The notes beneath the pieces are model-generated. The model made no database searches. It saw only the letters and a list, made by a program, of their open reading frames with translations, and had not been told where the DNA came from. From Clostridia bacterium (lineage in GTDB: Bacteria; Bacillota; Clostridia; Oscillospirales; Acutalibacteraceae): a stretch of DNA of 64,000 nt. The stretch lies in contig JAFQON010000038.1 in NCBI GenBank assembly GCA_017403185.1, positions 1 to 64,000 of the forward strand, read 5' to 3'. This document shows positions 7,906-17,152 of the stretch, one piece after another; position 1 is the stretch's first letter, and each line of letters opens with the position of its first letter. A program made the translations under genes and the position numbers.

Positions 7906-9537
7906 TTATCTTTCCTTCGGATCATAGACATCCGAAAGCTTCATAAAATCAATCTTTGACATTTTTGTTCTCGGGAAGCTGTCCATAATCTCAATCTTTC
8001 TCGGCCATGAGAATTTTGCGAGATTCTTTTTGCAATAAGAAAGAATTGTATCGGACACATCATTTTTGTTCATAGGCTCTTTAAGAGTAACGCAAAGCTT
8101 AACGCAGGGCTTATTTTTTATATAACCCTGAACTGCACAAACTTCACTCACAAACGGAAGCTGCATAACAACATTTTCAATATCAATGGGATAGACATTG
8201 TAGCCAGAAATAATTATCATGCGCTTTTTACGACCCGTGAAATAAATAAAACCGTCAGAATCCTTGTAACCGAGGTCACCTGTCATAACCCATCTGTTAC
8301 CGCTGCCGTCAACATAAACGCCTTCATTTTTCACGGTATTATCTCCGTTAAAATAACCGATCATTGCAGTGTCGCCTTTTACAACAATTTCACCTGTTGT
8401 GCCGGCAGGAACCTCCGCTCTTTTTTCGTCCCAAATCTGAACAATTATATCGTCGAGAGGTTTACCTATAGAATCTTCACGACAGTTTGCATAGGTGTTG
8501 ACCGTACAGACTGAAGAAACCTCGGTAAGACCGTAGCCTCTGAAAAGCTTGCCTTTACCGCCGTTCTTTGCAACGGTTTTGTTGAATTCCTTAACCAATC
8601 TTTCAGGCAGCACATCACCGCCGCAGAACACAAGGCGAAGATTTTTGAGATGAGGGCCGTCAAACCCCTTATCCTCCATCATCTTTTTATACATATTCGG
8701 AACACCGAGAAGGAATGTTACATTATGCTTTTTAAGATGTTTGTTTGCTGTTTCGGCATTAAACTGAGGCATGGGAATTGATGTGAAGCCATGGGTCAGC
8801 GGGAAGTGCATTGCAATACCAAGACCGAATGCGTGAAATATGGGCAAAACCATAAGAGAATATTCATCGCCCGCTTTGTGGGGAATATCAAGCGTGTTAA
8901 GCTTTTCTGCAAGATTGTTGAGATTATTGCTTGAAAGCATGATTGTTTTGCTCTTGCCGGTTGTTCCGCCGCCATGCAGATAAACTGCAATCTGAGAGCC
9001 ATCGTGATAATCAACACTCGTTTTTTCAGACCCGATTGAAACAGCCTTGGAATACTTTACCGCATTTTTATATTTTTCAAGACCTTTACCTTTGATTTTT
9101 TCAAATATTCTGAACGCAGGCACGGCAGGAGCCGTAACATAATCCGAATTGGAACAGATTATGCAGGGAATACCAGCTTCATTAAGAATATCAGCATATT
9201 TTGCAGCAAGTATATCAAGAATAAAAATCGCCTTTGACTTTGTTAAATCAATGCTTTCTTTTAATCCGTCAGGTGATGTCAAAGGATGCACAATGTTGGC
9301 AATTACTCCAATTTTGTTAAGAGAATAAAAAGTTGTGAATGCGTGAACAACATTGGGCAAAAAAATTGTAACGGAATCGCCCTTAACAATTCCTATTGAA
9401 TTAAAGTATGCAGCCAAAGCATCAATATCGCTGATAATTCTTGAAAGCTTTATTTTGCTTCCGAAAGCCTGCACAGCGGTAAAATCCCCCGTTTTTTTAG
9501 CGCATACCTTCAGATAATCATAACAAGTTAAGTTCAT
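7906..9537 (-). CDS. AMP-forming acyl-CoA synthetase/ligase family protein
   Basis: 543 residues. ATP-dependent carboxylate activation through an acyl-adenylate. Visible ANL-family motifs are the P-loop-like [29 protein letters not shown] with [15 protein letters not shown] (hinge), and a C-terminal [10 protein letters not shown] carrying the expected catalytic Lys. Full length for a medium/long-chain acyl-CoA ligase. The substrate acid cannot be read from sequence. The neighbouring cyclophilin gives no functional clue. A promoter lies at 9599-9627. Confidence 0.88.
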   Translation of the reverse strand: MNLTCYDYLKVCAKKTGDFTAVQAFGSKIKLSRIISDIDALAAYFNSIGIVKGDSVTIFLPNVVHAFTTFYSLNKIGVIANIVHPLTSPDGLKESIDLTKSKAIFILDILAAKYADILNEAGIPCIICSNSDYVTAPAVPAFRIFEKIKGKGLEKYKNAVKYSKAVSIGSEKTSVDYHDGSQIAVYLHGGGTTGKSKTIMLSSNNLNNLAEKLNTLDIPHKAGDEYSLMVLPIFHAFGLGIAMHFPLTHGFTSIPMPQFNAETANKHLKKHNVTFLLGVPNMYKKMMEDKGFDGPHLKNLRLVFCGGDVLPERLVKEFNKTVAKNGGKGKLFRGYGLTEVSSVCTVNTYANCREDSIGKPLDDIIVQIWDEKRAEVPAGTTGEIVVKGDTAMIGYFNGDNTVKNEGVYVDGSGNRWVMTGDLGYKDSDGFIYFTGRKKRMIIISGYNVYPIDIENVVMQLPFVSEVCAVQGYIKNKPCVKLCVTLKEPMNKNDVSDTILSYCKKNLAKFSWPRKIEIMDSFPRTKMSKIDFMKLSDVYDPKER

Positions 9538-9598
9538 ATCTGTTATACCGTCCGAAATTCAAATAATATTATTCATATTAACTGACCATACAAATTTA

Positions 9599-9627
9599 AT
9601 TTTAACAATTCACTAACATTTTGTCAA
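9599..9627 (-). promoter_or_regulatory. promoter for the acyl ligase/cyclophilin operon
   Basis: On the minus strand: TTGACA, 17 bases, TAAAAT, about 62 bases before the start codon. Confidence 0.75.
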
Positions 9628-9664
9628 TCAATATTATTCTTATTAATAAAACATTAATATTCAG

Positions 9665-10666
9665 TCAGTGTATGTTATTTGTAAGAATTATTTCACCGTC
9701 ATCATTAAAAGATGCTATAATGCCGTTGTTATCATATGTTGCGTAAAACGGCACTTTTGCAGACATGGTGAAATTCCACTTGATGTTAGGATACACCTTG
9801 CCAAGCTGATTGGTAATAATAATCATTTCAGGTGAAAGAGCATCAAGAAAATCACGGGAAGATGAGCCGAAATAACCGTGATGCCCCGCTTTTAAAATAT
9901 CAACATCACCTATTTTATCCATAAGCAAATCCTCAAGCCCGGTTGAAGCCGTGATATCGGCAGCGAGAAAAGCTGATTTTTCTCCTTTAGTTACCTTGAC
10001 ACCTACACTTGAAGCATTTTCGCCTTCGCCTGCAAGCTCTTTGGGCGTTACGGTATTATAAAACTGCAGAGTAAAATCGCCGAATTCAAACGGTTCTTCG
10101 GGCAAATCGCTGATAATCTTAATTCTTCTTGAATTCAGATCATCGATAATCTGATTATATATTTCATCAATCTTCCATCTTTCAATTTCATACCCCTTTG
10201 CAATATCAGGGTCAAACACTTTAAAAAAGGCCTTTCCGATGCCGATTTCATCATCGGAGATCAGCGAATGAAATGAACCGATATGGTCATAGTGGCAATG
10301 TGTGCCAAGAATAAATTCAAGATAAGTTTCGCCGTTTTTATTTTTACAAACCTTTTTTATATATTCAATTACCTCTTTTTCATAACCCTTGTATTCTGTT
10401 TTTCGCCTGGGATTATTATTCCCCTCGCCTGCATCAATCAAAGCAAACCTTCCGTTACTTTCTATAAGAATTGCATCGGAATTTGCCGTGTTGAGAAAAT
10501 GTATGCGATCATCACCGTTGCTGTTATCATACATTTCCTGCGTAACCGTGTAACGGCGACAGTGCTCATTACCGATTGCAACAGTTGCTATGTCAAGCAG
10601 AAAAATAGCCGCCATAAGCGGCACAATAATCCATGTTGCTATTTTTTTTATTCTCGTTTTTTTCAT
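9665..10666 (-). CDS. membrane-anchored metallo-beta-lactamase-fold hydrolase (ComEC C-terminal-like)
   Basis: 333 residues. An N-terminal transmembrane segment (about 9-30) anchors an extracytoplasmic MBL domain with LIDAGEG, the metal motif THCHYDHIGS, LAADIT and KAGHHG. This is the ComEC/Rec2 C-terminal subfamily, here without the ComEC channel. Stand-alone members are thought to be nucleases or phosphodiesterases; the substrate is unknown. ATG at 10666 is preferred over GTG at 10678 because GGAG precedes it by 6 bases. A second, similar protein is encoded at 31720-32658. Confidence 0.8.
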   Translation of the reverse strand: MKKTRIKKIATWIIVPLMAAIFLLDIATVAIGNEHCRRYTVTQEMYDNSNGDDRIHFLNTANSDAILIESNGRFALIDAGEGNNNPRRKTEYKGYEKEVIEYIKKVCKNKNGETYLEFILGTHCHYDHIGSFHSLISDDEIGIGKAFFKVFDPDIAKGYEIERWKIDEIYNQIIDDLNSRRIKIISDLPEEPFEFGDFTLQFYNTVTPKELAGEGENASSVGVKVTKGEKSAFLAADITASTGLEDLLMDKIGDVDILKAGHHGYFGSSSRDFLDALSPEMIIITNQLGKVYPNIKWNFTMSAKVPFYATYDNNGIIASFNDDGEIILTNNIH

Positions 10667-10750
10667 TTGCAGCTCCACAAAATATTTTTTTATATTCTAT
10701 CACATAATTATGTTTTTTACTATAGATAATCAAAAAATTTTTAAAATGTC

Positions 10751-10779
10751 TTGTATAGTTTGAATTTTTAATGTAAACT
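10751..10779 (+). promoter_or_regulatory. promoter for the SulP-like membrane protein gene
   Basis: TTGTAT, 17 bases, TAAACT, about 34 bases before the TTG start codon. Confidence 0.6.
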
Positions 10780-10813
10780 AATATGCAGAGTTTTTCAAGA
10801 GGAGAAATAAAAT

Positions 10814-11968
10814 TTGGAATTAAACAAGAGTTTTTCTGTCAAAGACGCAATATTTATCTTAACTTATACCTTACCCCTGACGCTGAGTATGGCAGTATGC
10901 GCCGGAATGGGAGCGTTTGCGGGAGCAGTTTTCGCCTGCATCGCAGCCTTCATATGCGGTGCTGTTGAAGAAAAGAAACAAATGCCTGTATACGCTTCAT
11001 TTTTAACAATAACATACACGTTCAGAGAATTCGGAGCTTCAACCACCGCACTTGCCGTTGCGGTATGCGGAATTTTGCTCGCATTATCATGGAAATATAA
11101 AGATTCTCAAAAGCTTGATATGCTTAGCAAAAGCCCGATAAACGGTTCGGTTATGCTTTTAAGCGCACTTACCGTCACAATATTATTCACAACGGATTAT
11201 TTCGGCATAGGTGCAAGCGGTAACACAGCGAGAGAAATAATTGCATCCTATCTTTCGCTCGGATTTCATCCTAATTGGCGAGGTGTCCTTTACGGCACAA
11301 TAGTTATGGTTGTTATGATAACTTTTCCGAGAAAATTCAAAAAAGCAACCCAAATTGTAAGTGCAGCATTTATTGCGTTAATTATAACAACAGCACTTAA
11401 CTTTTGGCTCAACCCTTCGGATATGATAACATCAATCCGTGAGATCGGTGTACTTTCTTTTTATGATTATAAAAACAGCATTTTATTTCCCGTTCTCAAT
11501 TCAAAACCCGAAATATTTCATGCTCTGTTCTGCGGAATATCATTGTATCTCATATGTTTATATATGATTTTGCAAAACCCAAACCGCAAAAAATCAGATT
11601 TTATTATCGGCGGAATATCAAATTGTCTTGCAGGCTTCAGCACTTGCATGATAATTCCTAACATCACCAGAAAAAACAAGCTTATAAGCGGAATAATTGC
11701 ATCATTGCTGACGGGGATCATATTCTTCGTTTGCAATGATTTCATTGCAAGAATTCCCGTTCACTCCTGTGCGGTTGTGCTTATAGTCGGTGCATGGCAA
11801 AGCGTTAAGTGGAGTGAGGTAAAGAAAATATTCAGCTCAGCTCTTAACATTGCATTTTTTGTTCTGATTACAATTGTGTGCCTGCTTTTGGGATATATAT
11901 ACACACCGTTAATCGCATTTATTGTGCTCGAAATGTATTCACGCACTTCTCTGAAAATCAAAAAATAA
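10814..11968 (+). CDS. multi-pass membrane protein, possibly SulP-like anion transporter without STAS domain
   Basis: 384 residues with about ten hydrophobic segments and few charged loops, so an integral membrane protein. The segment RIPVHSCAVVLIVGAWQSVK near residue 320 and the following acidic turn resemble the last helices of SulP-family sulfate/bicarbonate permeases. However, the N-terminal SulP signatures are weak and no cytoplasmic STAS domain follows. Substrate unknown. The start is TTG: AAGAGGAG lies 9 bases upstream and no in-frame ATG is close. Monocistronic between a promoter and a hairpin terminator. Confidence 0.6.
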   Translation: MELNKSFSVKDAIFILTYTLPLTLSMAVCAGMGAFAGAVFACIAAFICGAVEEKKQMPVYASFLTITYTFREFGASTTALAVAVCGILLALSWKYKDSQKLDMLSKSPINGSVMLLSALTVTILFTTDYFGIGASGNTAREIIASYLSLGFHPNWRGVLYGTIVMVVMITFPRKFKKATQIVSAAFIALIITTALNFWLNPSDMITSIREIGVLSFYDYKNSILFPVLNSKPEIFHALFCGISLYLICLYMILQNPNRKKSDFIIGGISNCLAGFSTCMIIPNITRKNKLISGIIASLLTGIIFFVCNDFIARIPVHSCAVVLIVGAWQSVKWSEVKKIFSSALNIAFFVLITIVCLLLGYIYTPLIAFIVLEMYSRTSLKIKK

Positions 11969-11975
11969 ACAGTTC

Positions 11976-12003
11976 AGCCTGCGGATATCCCGCAGGCTTT
12001 TCC
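11976..12003 (+). terminator. terminator of the SulP-like gene
   Basis: Stem AGCCTGCGG/CCGCAGGCT with loop ATATC followed by TTTTCC, directly before the convergent pit stop codon. Confidence 0.85.
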
Positions 12004-13010
12004 TATCTAACACACAAAAATAGCTTTGTAATAACCCATCCCAAAGCACCGCAAAACGGGAATGTTATAATCCATGCCGCAAGCATATCCGAAGCAACCT
12101 TCCAATTAAGCGATTTTGAACTCTCGGCAACTCCTACCCCTATAATTGCTGAGGTTTTTGCATGAGTTGTGCTGACAGGCATACCAAGCGCTGTTGAAAT
12201 AATAAGACACAAAGAGCCTGCAATATCAGCCGAAAAGCCCTGATTATTTTTCATTTTCAGCATATCGGAGCCTATTGCTTTTATTATTCTTTCTCCCCCA
12301 AAAACCGTTCCCAAAGATATAAAAAGTGCACACAATATTGTAATCAACAACGGAGGTTTTCCATAAATAAAGCAACCCGAAAAAGAAAGAACCATTGTAA
12401 TTATTCCGCTGAATTTCTGCGAATCCTGAGCACCGTGCATAAACGACATAAGTGCACTCGAAAAAAGTTGAGAATATTTGAATGTTTTATCACTCTTTTC
12501 TTTTGTAAACGGTTTAAAGAAATATGAGGCACTCTTTGAAACTGTATATCCCGCTGCAAAACCCGCAAACAAAGAAATAAACAAACCTTGAACCACCTTT
12601 TTCCAGGCATTCACGCTCACTTGCGATAACCCGCCTTTAACCGCAAGGCTTGCTCCCGATAATGAAGCAATCATTGCGTGACTTTCACTCGTCGGAATGC
12701 CAAACAGCCACGCTGCAACAGCCCAGCCAATAACAACAATCATTGCCGTTGTTAATCCCGCAAGAGCAGACTGTGTATTATTGCCGAAATCCGCTATATT
12801 TACCACTGTTTCTGAAACAGCGGAATTGATAATTCCCATTGTCAAAGACCCTGCAAAATCGCTGACAGATGCAATTATCACAGCTTTTTTTATGCTTATA
12901 CAGCCGGTTGAAACACATGAAACTATCGCATTGGGTGCATCTGTCATTCCGTTAACAAACGCAACTGCAAGAGTTGTCAAAACAGGAAAAACCAAAGAAA
13001 ATGAATTCAT
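12003..13010 (-). CDS. pit: inorganic phosphate transporter, PiT family
   Basis: 335 residues, about ten transmembrane helices, the inverted-repeat PiT fold. The duplicated signature is present: FVNGMTDAPNAI at the N terminus and MHGAQDSQKFSGI in the second half. The protein should import phosphate (as metal-phosphate) using the ion gradient. It is shorter than E. coli PitA (about 500 residues), as is usual in Gram-positive bacteria. AGAGAGG lies just before ATG. A UUCG-capped terminator hairpin directly upstream (13022-13054) suggests insulation from, or attenuation of, transcription from the fumarase side. Confidence 0.9.
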   Translation of the reverse strand: MNSFSLVFPVLTTLAVAFVNGMTDAPNAIVSCVSTGCISIKKAVIIASVSDFAGSLTMGIINSAVSETVVNIADFGNNTQSALAGLTTAMIVVIGWAVAAWLFGIPTSESHAMIASLSGASLAVKGGLSQVSVNAWKKVVQGLFISLFAGFAAGYTVSKSASYFFKPFTKEKSDKTFKYSQLFSSALMSFMHGAQDSQKFSGIITMVLSFSGCFIYGKPPLLITILCALFISLGTVFGGERIIKAIGSDMLKMKNNQGFSADIAGSLCLIISTALGMPVSTTHAKTSAIIGVGVAESSKSLNWKVASDMLAAWIITFPFCGALGWVITKLFLCVR

Positions 13011-13021
13011 TATTACCTCTC

Positions 13022-13054
13022 TAAAAAAACAAACGCCTTCCGAAGAAAGCGTTT
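13022..13054 (-). terminator. UUCG-loop terminator/attenuator immediately before pit
   Basis: On the minus strand AAACGCTTTC, loop TTCG, GAAGGCGTTT, then a run of seven T. It ends 12 bases before the pit start codon, so it either stops readthrough from the fumarase gene or regulates pit. Confidence 0.75.
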
Positions 13055-13066
13055 TGAATACATACT

Positions 13067-13104
13067 TTGATTAACAAAGACGCATAAGTCTTGCTGTTAA
13101 TCAA
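13067..13104 (-). other. long hairpin downstream of the fumarase beta gene
   Basis: Stem TTGATTAACA/TGTTAATCAA continued by AAGAC/GTCTT with a GC bulge. No U run follows. It may protect the 3' end of the upstream mRNA or work with the neighbouring terminator. Confidence 0.55.
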
Positions 13105-13112
13105 AATATATT

Positions 13113-13640
13113 TTATTTAAACAAATTGCCGCCTTGATCATCAATTCCGACAATAACAGGAAACTCTTCAAGTTCAAGCCTTTTTACACTCTCGCAACCT
13201 AAATCCTTGAAATCAATTTCCTCACATTTTTTTATCTGCCTTGCATAAAGTGCGCCTGCGCCGCCGATTGCGCAAAAATACACCGCTTTGTTCCTAACTA
13301 TTGCTTCACAGACCGCCTGATTTCTTTCGCCCTTGCCAATCATTGCGGCAAGACCGAGGTCGAGAAGCCTTGGCGAATAAACATCCATTCTTCCGGAGGT
13401 TGTCGGTCCGCAGCTCCCTATAACCATATCATCAGGCGTGGGAGTAGGTCCCGCAAAATAAATGCACGCACCTTTTATTTCATACGGCAATCTGCCTCCA
13501 CTGTCAAGAAGCTCAAATATACGCTTGTGTGCCGCATCCCTTGAAGTATAAACAACTCCGCTGAGAAGCACTCTGTCCCCTGCCTTAAGCACAGATGCGT
13601 AGTCCTTTATTTGATTAATGTTTATGTTATATTCTGCCAT
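13113..13640 (-). CDS. fumarate hydratase class I beta subunit / FumA C-terminal-type, orphan
   Basis: 175 residues matching the C-terminal (beta) half of iron-sulfur fumarases and L-tartrate dehydratases: LKAGDRVLLSGVVYTSRDAAHKR, CIYFAGPTPTP, and the signature GSCGPTTSGRMD. The beta subunit contributes to the active site but needs the alpha subunit, which carries the [4Fe-4S] cluster. No alpha-subunit gene lies next to it: the gene upstream is a DivIVA-like protein whose stop is one base away, and pit follows. ATG at 13640 is chosen because an upstream extension would only overlap that gene. Confidence 0.88.
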   Translation of the reverse strand: MAEYNININQIKDYASVLKAGDRVLLSGVVYTSRDAAHKRIFELLDSGGRLPYEIKGACIYFAGPTPTPDDMVIGSCGPTTSGRMDVYSPRLLDLGLAAMIGKGERNQAVCEAIVRNKAVYFCAIGGAGALYARQIKKCEEIDFKDLGCESVKRLELEEFPVIVGIDDQGGNLFK

Positions 13641-13641
13641 T

Positions 13642-14262
13642 TTATGCTTCCTCTGCCGAAAATTCAAGCTTATCAGCGGCTTGTTCAAGAGCTTCCATAA
13701 GACTGTCTGCACTTGATTTTAGCGATGCTGCAGCACTTTCAAAATTAACACAAGCTGTTTTGATTCTGTCGTTTGCACAGGCAACATCTGCTTTCGCACT
13801 TTCTACACCTGCTTTGGCATCGCTTTTTACGCTTGAAGCTGTTGCCTTTGCCTGTGCTACTATTTTTTCCGCTTCCCTGATTTTTGAAAAATTGTTTTCG
13901 CTCTCAGCCAAATCTCGCTCAAGCTTGGCAGCTTTTTCTTCACTCTCACTAAGCTTTCTTTCGCAATCCTCAACGCACACCTGCATTTCTTCGGCTTTAA
14001 GGTTAAGTGATGCGTTCATCTCGATAAGCTCTGAATTCTTTGCTCTGAGGGATGAATTTTCTTCACGCTGAGAAGCAAGCTCTTTTTCTGCCTTTTCTTT
14101 TTCATTCTTCATTAACTCAAAATCACGCTTATACGCATTGCATTCTCCGAGTTCTCTTTTAAGATTTACAATTTCCTGCTGAAGCTGCTCAACATAATTG
14201 ATGACATCTTCCTTTTTAAACCCGCCGAATACAGATTTTTTCAAAACATTCTTACTGCCCAT
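13642..14262 (-). CDS. DivIVA-domain coiled-coil protein
   Basis: 206 residues. The N terminus (VFGGFKKEDVINYVEQLQQE) is a DivIVA/GpsB lipid-binding head, followed by a long heptad coiled coil rich in Glu, Lys and Ala (about 30-150) and an Ala-rich tail. Such proteins mark curved membrane at septa and poles and recruit partners. ATG at 14262 is chosen because AAAGGGA lies 6 bases upstream. The gene is tightly linked to the fumarase beta gene downstream (one-base gap) and to the membrane-anchored protein gene upstream. A second DivIVA-type gene is at 20300-21469. Confidence 0.8.
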   Translation of the reverse strand: MGSKNVLKKSVFGGFKKEDVINYVEQLQQEIVNLKRELGECNAYKRDFELMKNEKEKAEKELASQREENSSLRAKNSELIEMNASLNLKAEEMQVCVEDCERKLSESEEKAAKLERDLAESENNFSKIREAEKIVAQAKATASSVKSDAKAGVESAKADVACANDRIKTACVNFESAAASLKSSADSLMEALEQAADKLEFSAEEA

Positions 14263-14277
14263 ATTCAATCCCTTTCT

Positions 14278-16113
14278 TTAACAAAAAAGCAGAATTTCCG
14301 TTACTTCGTCATCAACCGAAACGGATTTTTCTCCACCAAAAATATTAATCTCACCGCTCTGTGATATATATGCAGCATAACCGCTGTCGGCATATTTAAA
14401 ACTGTCAACAAGTATGTCGCTGTTGATAAGCGTTTCTTCGCCGTCACGGACAACATAATAATCCGCTGTCTGACCAGATATATCAGATTTATGATTTTTC
14501 AGAATAATTACATCTTTATTGGCTTCAACCGTAAATGCGTTGGCTGAATTGGATATTTTAACACTTTCCGCACCGTTATAATTGAACACATCTCCCGACA
14601 GCTTGTTTCGGTCTGATTTCAGGTAAATAACAGATTCACCCGAAAAACTATAGCTTGAAACGCCTGTGTCAACACCTATGCTTTCATTCAAATCAAGTTT
14701 CTCGCTTATTCCGTTTGTGTAAACATTCAGCCTCTCACCCTGTGACTCTCTGACAAAAGCAAAAAGTCTTTCGCCGTTTTTTGAGAATGAAAACAAGGTT
14801 TTGCTCTTATCATATCCATCAATCAAAGACGATACCGCACCTTTTTCGCCGTATGCAGCGTACGCCATACCCTCAGATTTAACACTTTCCTCAACAATTG
14901 ATTTTGCATATTCAATAACTTCTCTCATTTCGCTTCGCTGAGCTATCTCAACAAGAGTACCCATATCTGTATCAGAAGGTAATACCTCGGTGCTTTCAAA
15001 AATAATTTTTGGTGCTCCGAAAGCAGATACGGCGTAAACGTTTTTAGGGTCAATATCTTCGGCTATCATATAGGTTCCTTTTTCGCTGTATGAAAAAGCA
15101 TTGAATACCGGGACTGAGAAATCGCCGTTTTCAACCGATTCATTGAGAGCGGCTCTTATTTCATCCCTGATAAGCTTATCCTGATAAGCCTTGAACGCTT
15201 CGTTATACTCTGCCGAAATCCCGAGAATAGACAAAAAATCATTTCTTACGGGCTTTTCGATCAAAGGATCGGTTTCTGAATATTGGTCAGCTATAACATA
15301 GCTCCATGATACGCTCTCGGTTGACGATGTGAAATAATAAAGATTACCGCCGGGTGCATAATCGTCATACATCACATAATATGTGTTATCGCAAATCATT
15401 ACAGGTTCGTTAGCGGGATAAGCAATAAAAAGCTCAGTCATTCCGCTGTTGATGCTTGATCTTTTCTCGTAAATCACATGAGGGCTTTCACAATCGCCGT
15501 ATCGCATTATATTTGAAAGCTCTCTGCAGACCTCGGTTGTTTCAACCCCGTCATATCTGTAAAGAACCCTGTTGCTGCCGTGCATTTTTGTAAAATATAC
15601 TGTCTGAGCATCAAGTGCAAAAATATTCTCCACATTGCCTGAAAATGTTTCTATTTTATTTTTTTCAATGTCACAAACACAGCCTTCAAACGCACCTGCA
15701 CTCACATTCTTTTTCAAATAATAAACCTTACCCTCAACAACATCATAGTCATTGCGGACTCCGATATCAATTATTTTTGGTTCAGAAATTTCACTTCTGT
15801 TTTTTTCAATAAAATACAGGTCAAACAAGCTGTCTGAATATGATGATTCAACAACATAGAATACCCTGCCCGACTCCTTGTCGCATTTAAAATCTGCGGC
15901 TGTCAGGTCAGATATGCTTTTTTTCGTATCTCCTATGCGAACAACAGTTTCTACACCCTTTTTATAAACAGTGATGCTGTTGTTCTCTGCCTTAAAGATA
16001 CCCGCAAGCTGAATTACTATAAGAACAACTGCAGTAATTGCTATTATTCCTACAGAAACAAAAATAGCTTTTTTTACCTTAACCGGCACTTTTTCTCCCT
16101 GAATTTTATTCAA
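14278..16113 (-). CDS. membrane-anchored extracytoplasmic protein of unknown function
   Basis: 611 residues. One transmembrane helix at about residues 16-38 (AIFVSVGIIAITAVVLIVIQ) with a basic cytoplasmic start puts the remainder outside. The rest has many short Tyr/Val-rich strands (GRVFYVVESS, GKVYYLKKN, NLYYFTSST) spaced like propeller blades, and an acidic middle region. No enzyme motif recognised. The start is TTG, with AAGGTG upstream; no nearby in-frame ATG precedes the membrane helix. It is 15 bases ahead of the DivIVA-like gene, suggesting co-expression and perhaps an envelope or division-site role (inference). Confidence 0.6.
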   Translation of the reverse strand: MNKIQGEKVPVKVKKAIFVSVGIIAITAVVLIVIQLAGIFKAENNSITVYKKGVETVVRIGDTKKSISDLTAADFKCDKESGRVFYVVESSYSDSLFDLYFIEKNRSEISEPKIIDIGVRNDYDVVEGKVYYLKKNVSAGAFEGCVCDIEKNKIETFSGNVENIFALDAQTVYFTKMHGSNRVLYRYDGVETTEVCRELSNIMRYGDCESPHVIYEKRSSINSGMTELFIAYPANEPVMICDNTYYVMYDDYAPGGNLYYFTSSTESVSWSYVIADQYSETDPLIEKPVRNDFLSILGISAEYNEAFKAYQDKLIRDEIRAALNESVENGDFSVPVFNAFSYSEKGTYMIAEDIDPKNVYAVSAFGAPKIIFESTEVLPSDTDMGTLVEIAQRSEMREVIEYAKSIVEESVKSEGMAYAAYGEKGAVSSLIDGYDKSKTLFSFSKNGERLFAFVRESQGERLNVYTNGISEKLDLNESIGVDTGVSSYSFSGESVIYLKSDRNKLSGDVFNYNGAESVKISNSANAFTVEANKDVIILKNHKSDISGQTADYYVVRDGEETLINSDILVDSFKYADSGYAAYISQSGEINIFGGEKSVSVDDEVTEILLFC

Positions 16114-16138
16114 AAAAACACCTTACCCTCAATTGTCT

Positions 16139-16176
16139 CAAACAGGCGGTTGCTCCGAAAACGGAACAGCCGCCCA
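16139..16176 (-). terminator. hairpin after the transketolase genes
   Basis: GGCGGCTGTTCCG/CGGAGCAACCGCC with loop TTTT on the minus strand, followed by TGTTTGAG, a weak U tract. Confidence 0.55.
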
Positions 16177-16185
16177 GTTTGCTTT

Positions 16186-17133
16186 TTATTTCATTGAGAT
16201 AGCCTGCTTCGCCTTCTCAACTATATTCTGTGCATCCAAACCGTAAATATGAAGAAGTTCTACGGCAGGGCCGGATTTTCCGAAAACATCATTAACACCG
16301 AGCCTTACAACAGGAACAGGTTTGCCGCCTTCGCAAACAGCCTCTGCCACAGCACTGCCGAGGCCGCCGATTATATTGTGCTCCTCAGCGGTTACGATTG
16401 CGCCCGTTTTTGCTGCAGAAGCAAGGATTGTTTCAGCATCGAGAGGCTTGATGGTATGAACATTTATGATTTCGGCGCTGACGCCCTGCTCTGCAAGGAT
16501 TTTCTTTGCCTCAATTGCTTCGCCTACCATAAGACCCGTTGCGCATATTGTAACATCTGTGCCTTCATTAAGCACAACAGCCTTGCCCCACTCAAATTTA
16601 TAGCTTTCATCAAAAATTCTGGGCACTGCAAGGCGACCGAATCTCATATAAACGGGACCTTCGTAATCGGCAGCAGCAAGAACGGCAGCTCTTGTTTCAA
16701 TATCATCGGCAGGGTTAATAATTGTCATACCGGGAATTGCTCTCATAAGAGCTATATCCTCACAGCACTGATGGCTTGCACCGTCTTCACCGACAGAAAT
16801 ACCCGCATGAGTTGCACCGATTTTAACATTAAGATGAGGGTATGCAATTGAGTTTCTGACCTGCTCATATGCTCTGCCTGCAGCAAACATTGCAAATGTG
16901 CTTGCAAAAACAGTGTACCCCGATGCAGCAAGACCTGCCGCAACACCCATCATGTTCCCTTCTGCAATACCGCAGTCAAAGAATTTTTCGGGGTGAGCCT
17001 TTTTAAACATTCCTGTTTTTGTTGCCGCAGCAAGGTCGGCATCAAGAACCACTACTTTATTGTTTTTATCTCCAAGCTCAACAAGAGCCTTTCCGTAAGC
17101 ATCACGGGTTGCTGTTTTAATAATATCAGCCAT
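16186..17133 (-). CDS. transketolase, C-terminal (pyrimidine-binding) subunit
   Basis: 315 residues; the second half of a split transketolase. It carries the Pyr domain (DCGIAEGNMMGVAAGLAASG with the ThDP-activating Glu) and the C-terminal domain (KTGAIVTAEEHNIIGGLGSA). With the N-terminal subunit it transfers two-carbon ketol units in the non-oxidative pentose phosphate pathway. Two-gene transketolases are common in clostridia. It follows the other subunit by 19 bases. ATG at 17133 is chosen as the first start that matches the family N terminus; a longer frame would overlap the upstream gene. Confidence 0.92.
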   Translation of the reverse strand: MADIIKTATRDAYGKALVELGDKNNKVVVLDADLAAATKTGMFKKAHPEKFFDCGIAEGNMMGVAAGLAASGYTVFASTFAMFAAGRAYEQVRNSIAYPHLNVKIGATHAGISVGEDGASHQCCEDIALMRAIPGMTIINPADDIETRAAVLAAADYEGPVYMRFGRLAVPRIFDESYKFEWGKAVVLNEGTDVTICATGLMVGEAIEAKKILAEQGVSAEIINVHTIKPLDAETILASAAKTGAIVTAEEHNIIGGLGSAVAEAVCEGGKPVPVVRLGVNDVFGKSGPAVELLHIYGLDAQNIVEKAKQAISMK

Positions 17134-17152
17134 TTCTTTCACCGTTCCTTTC

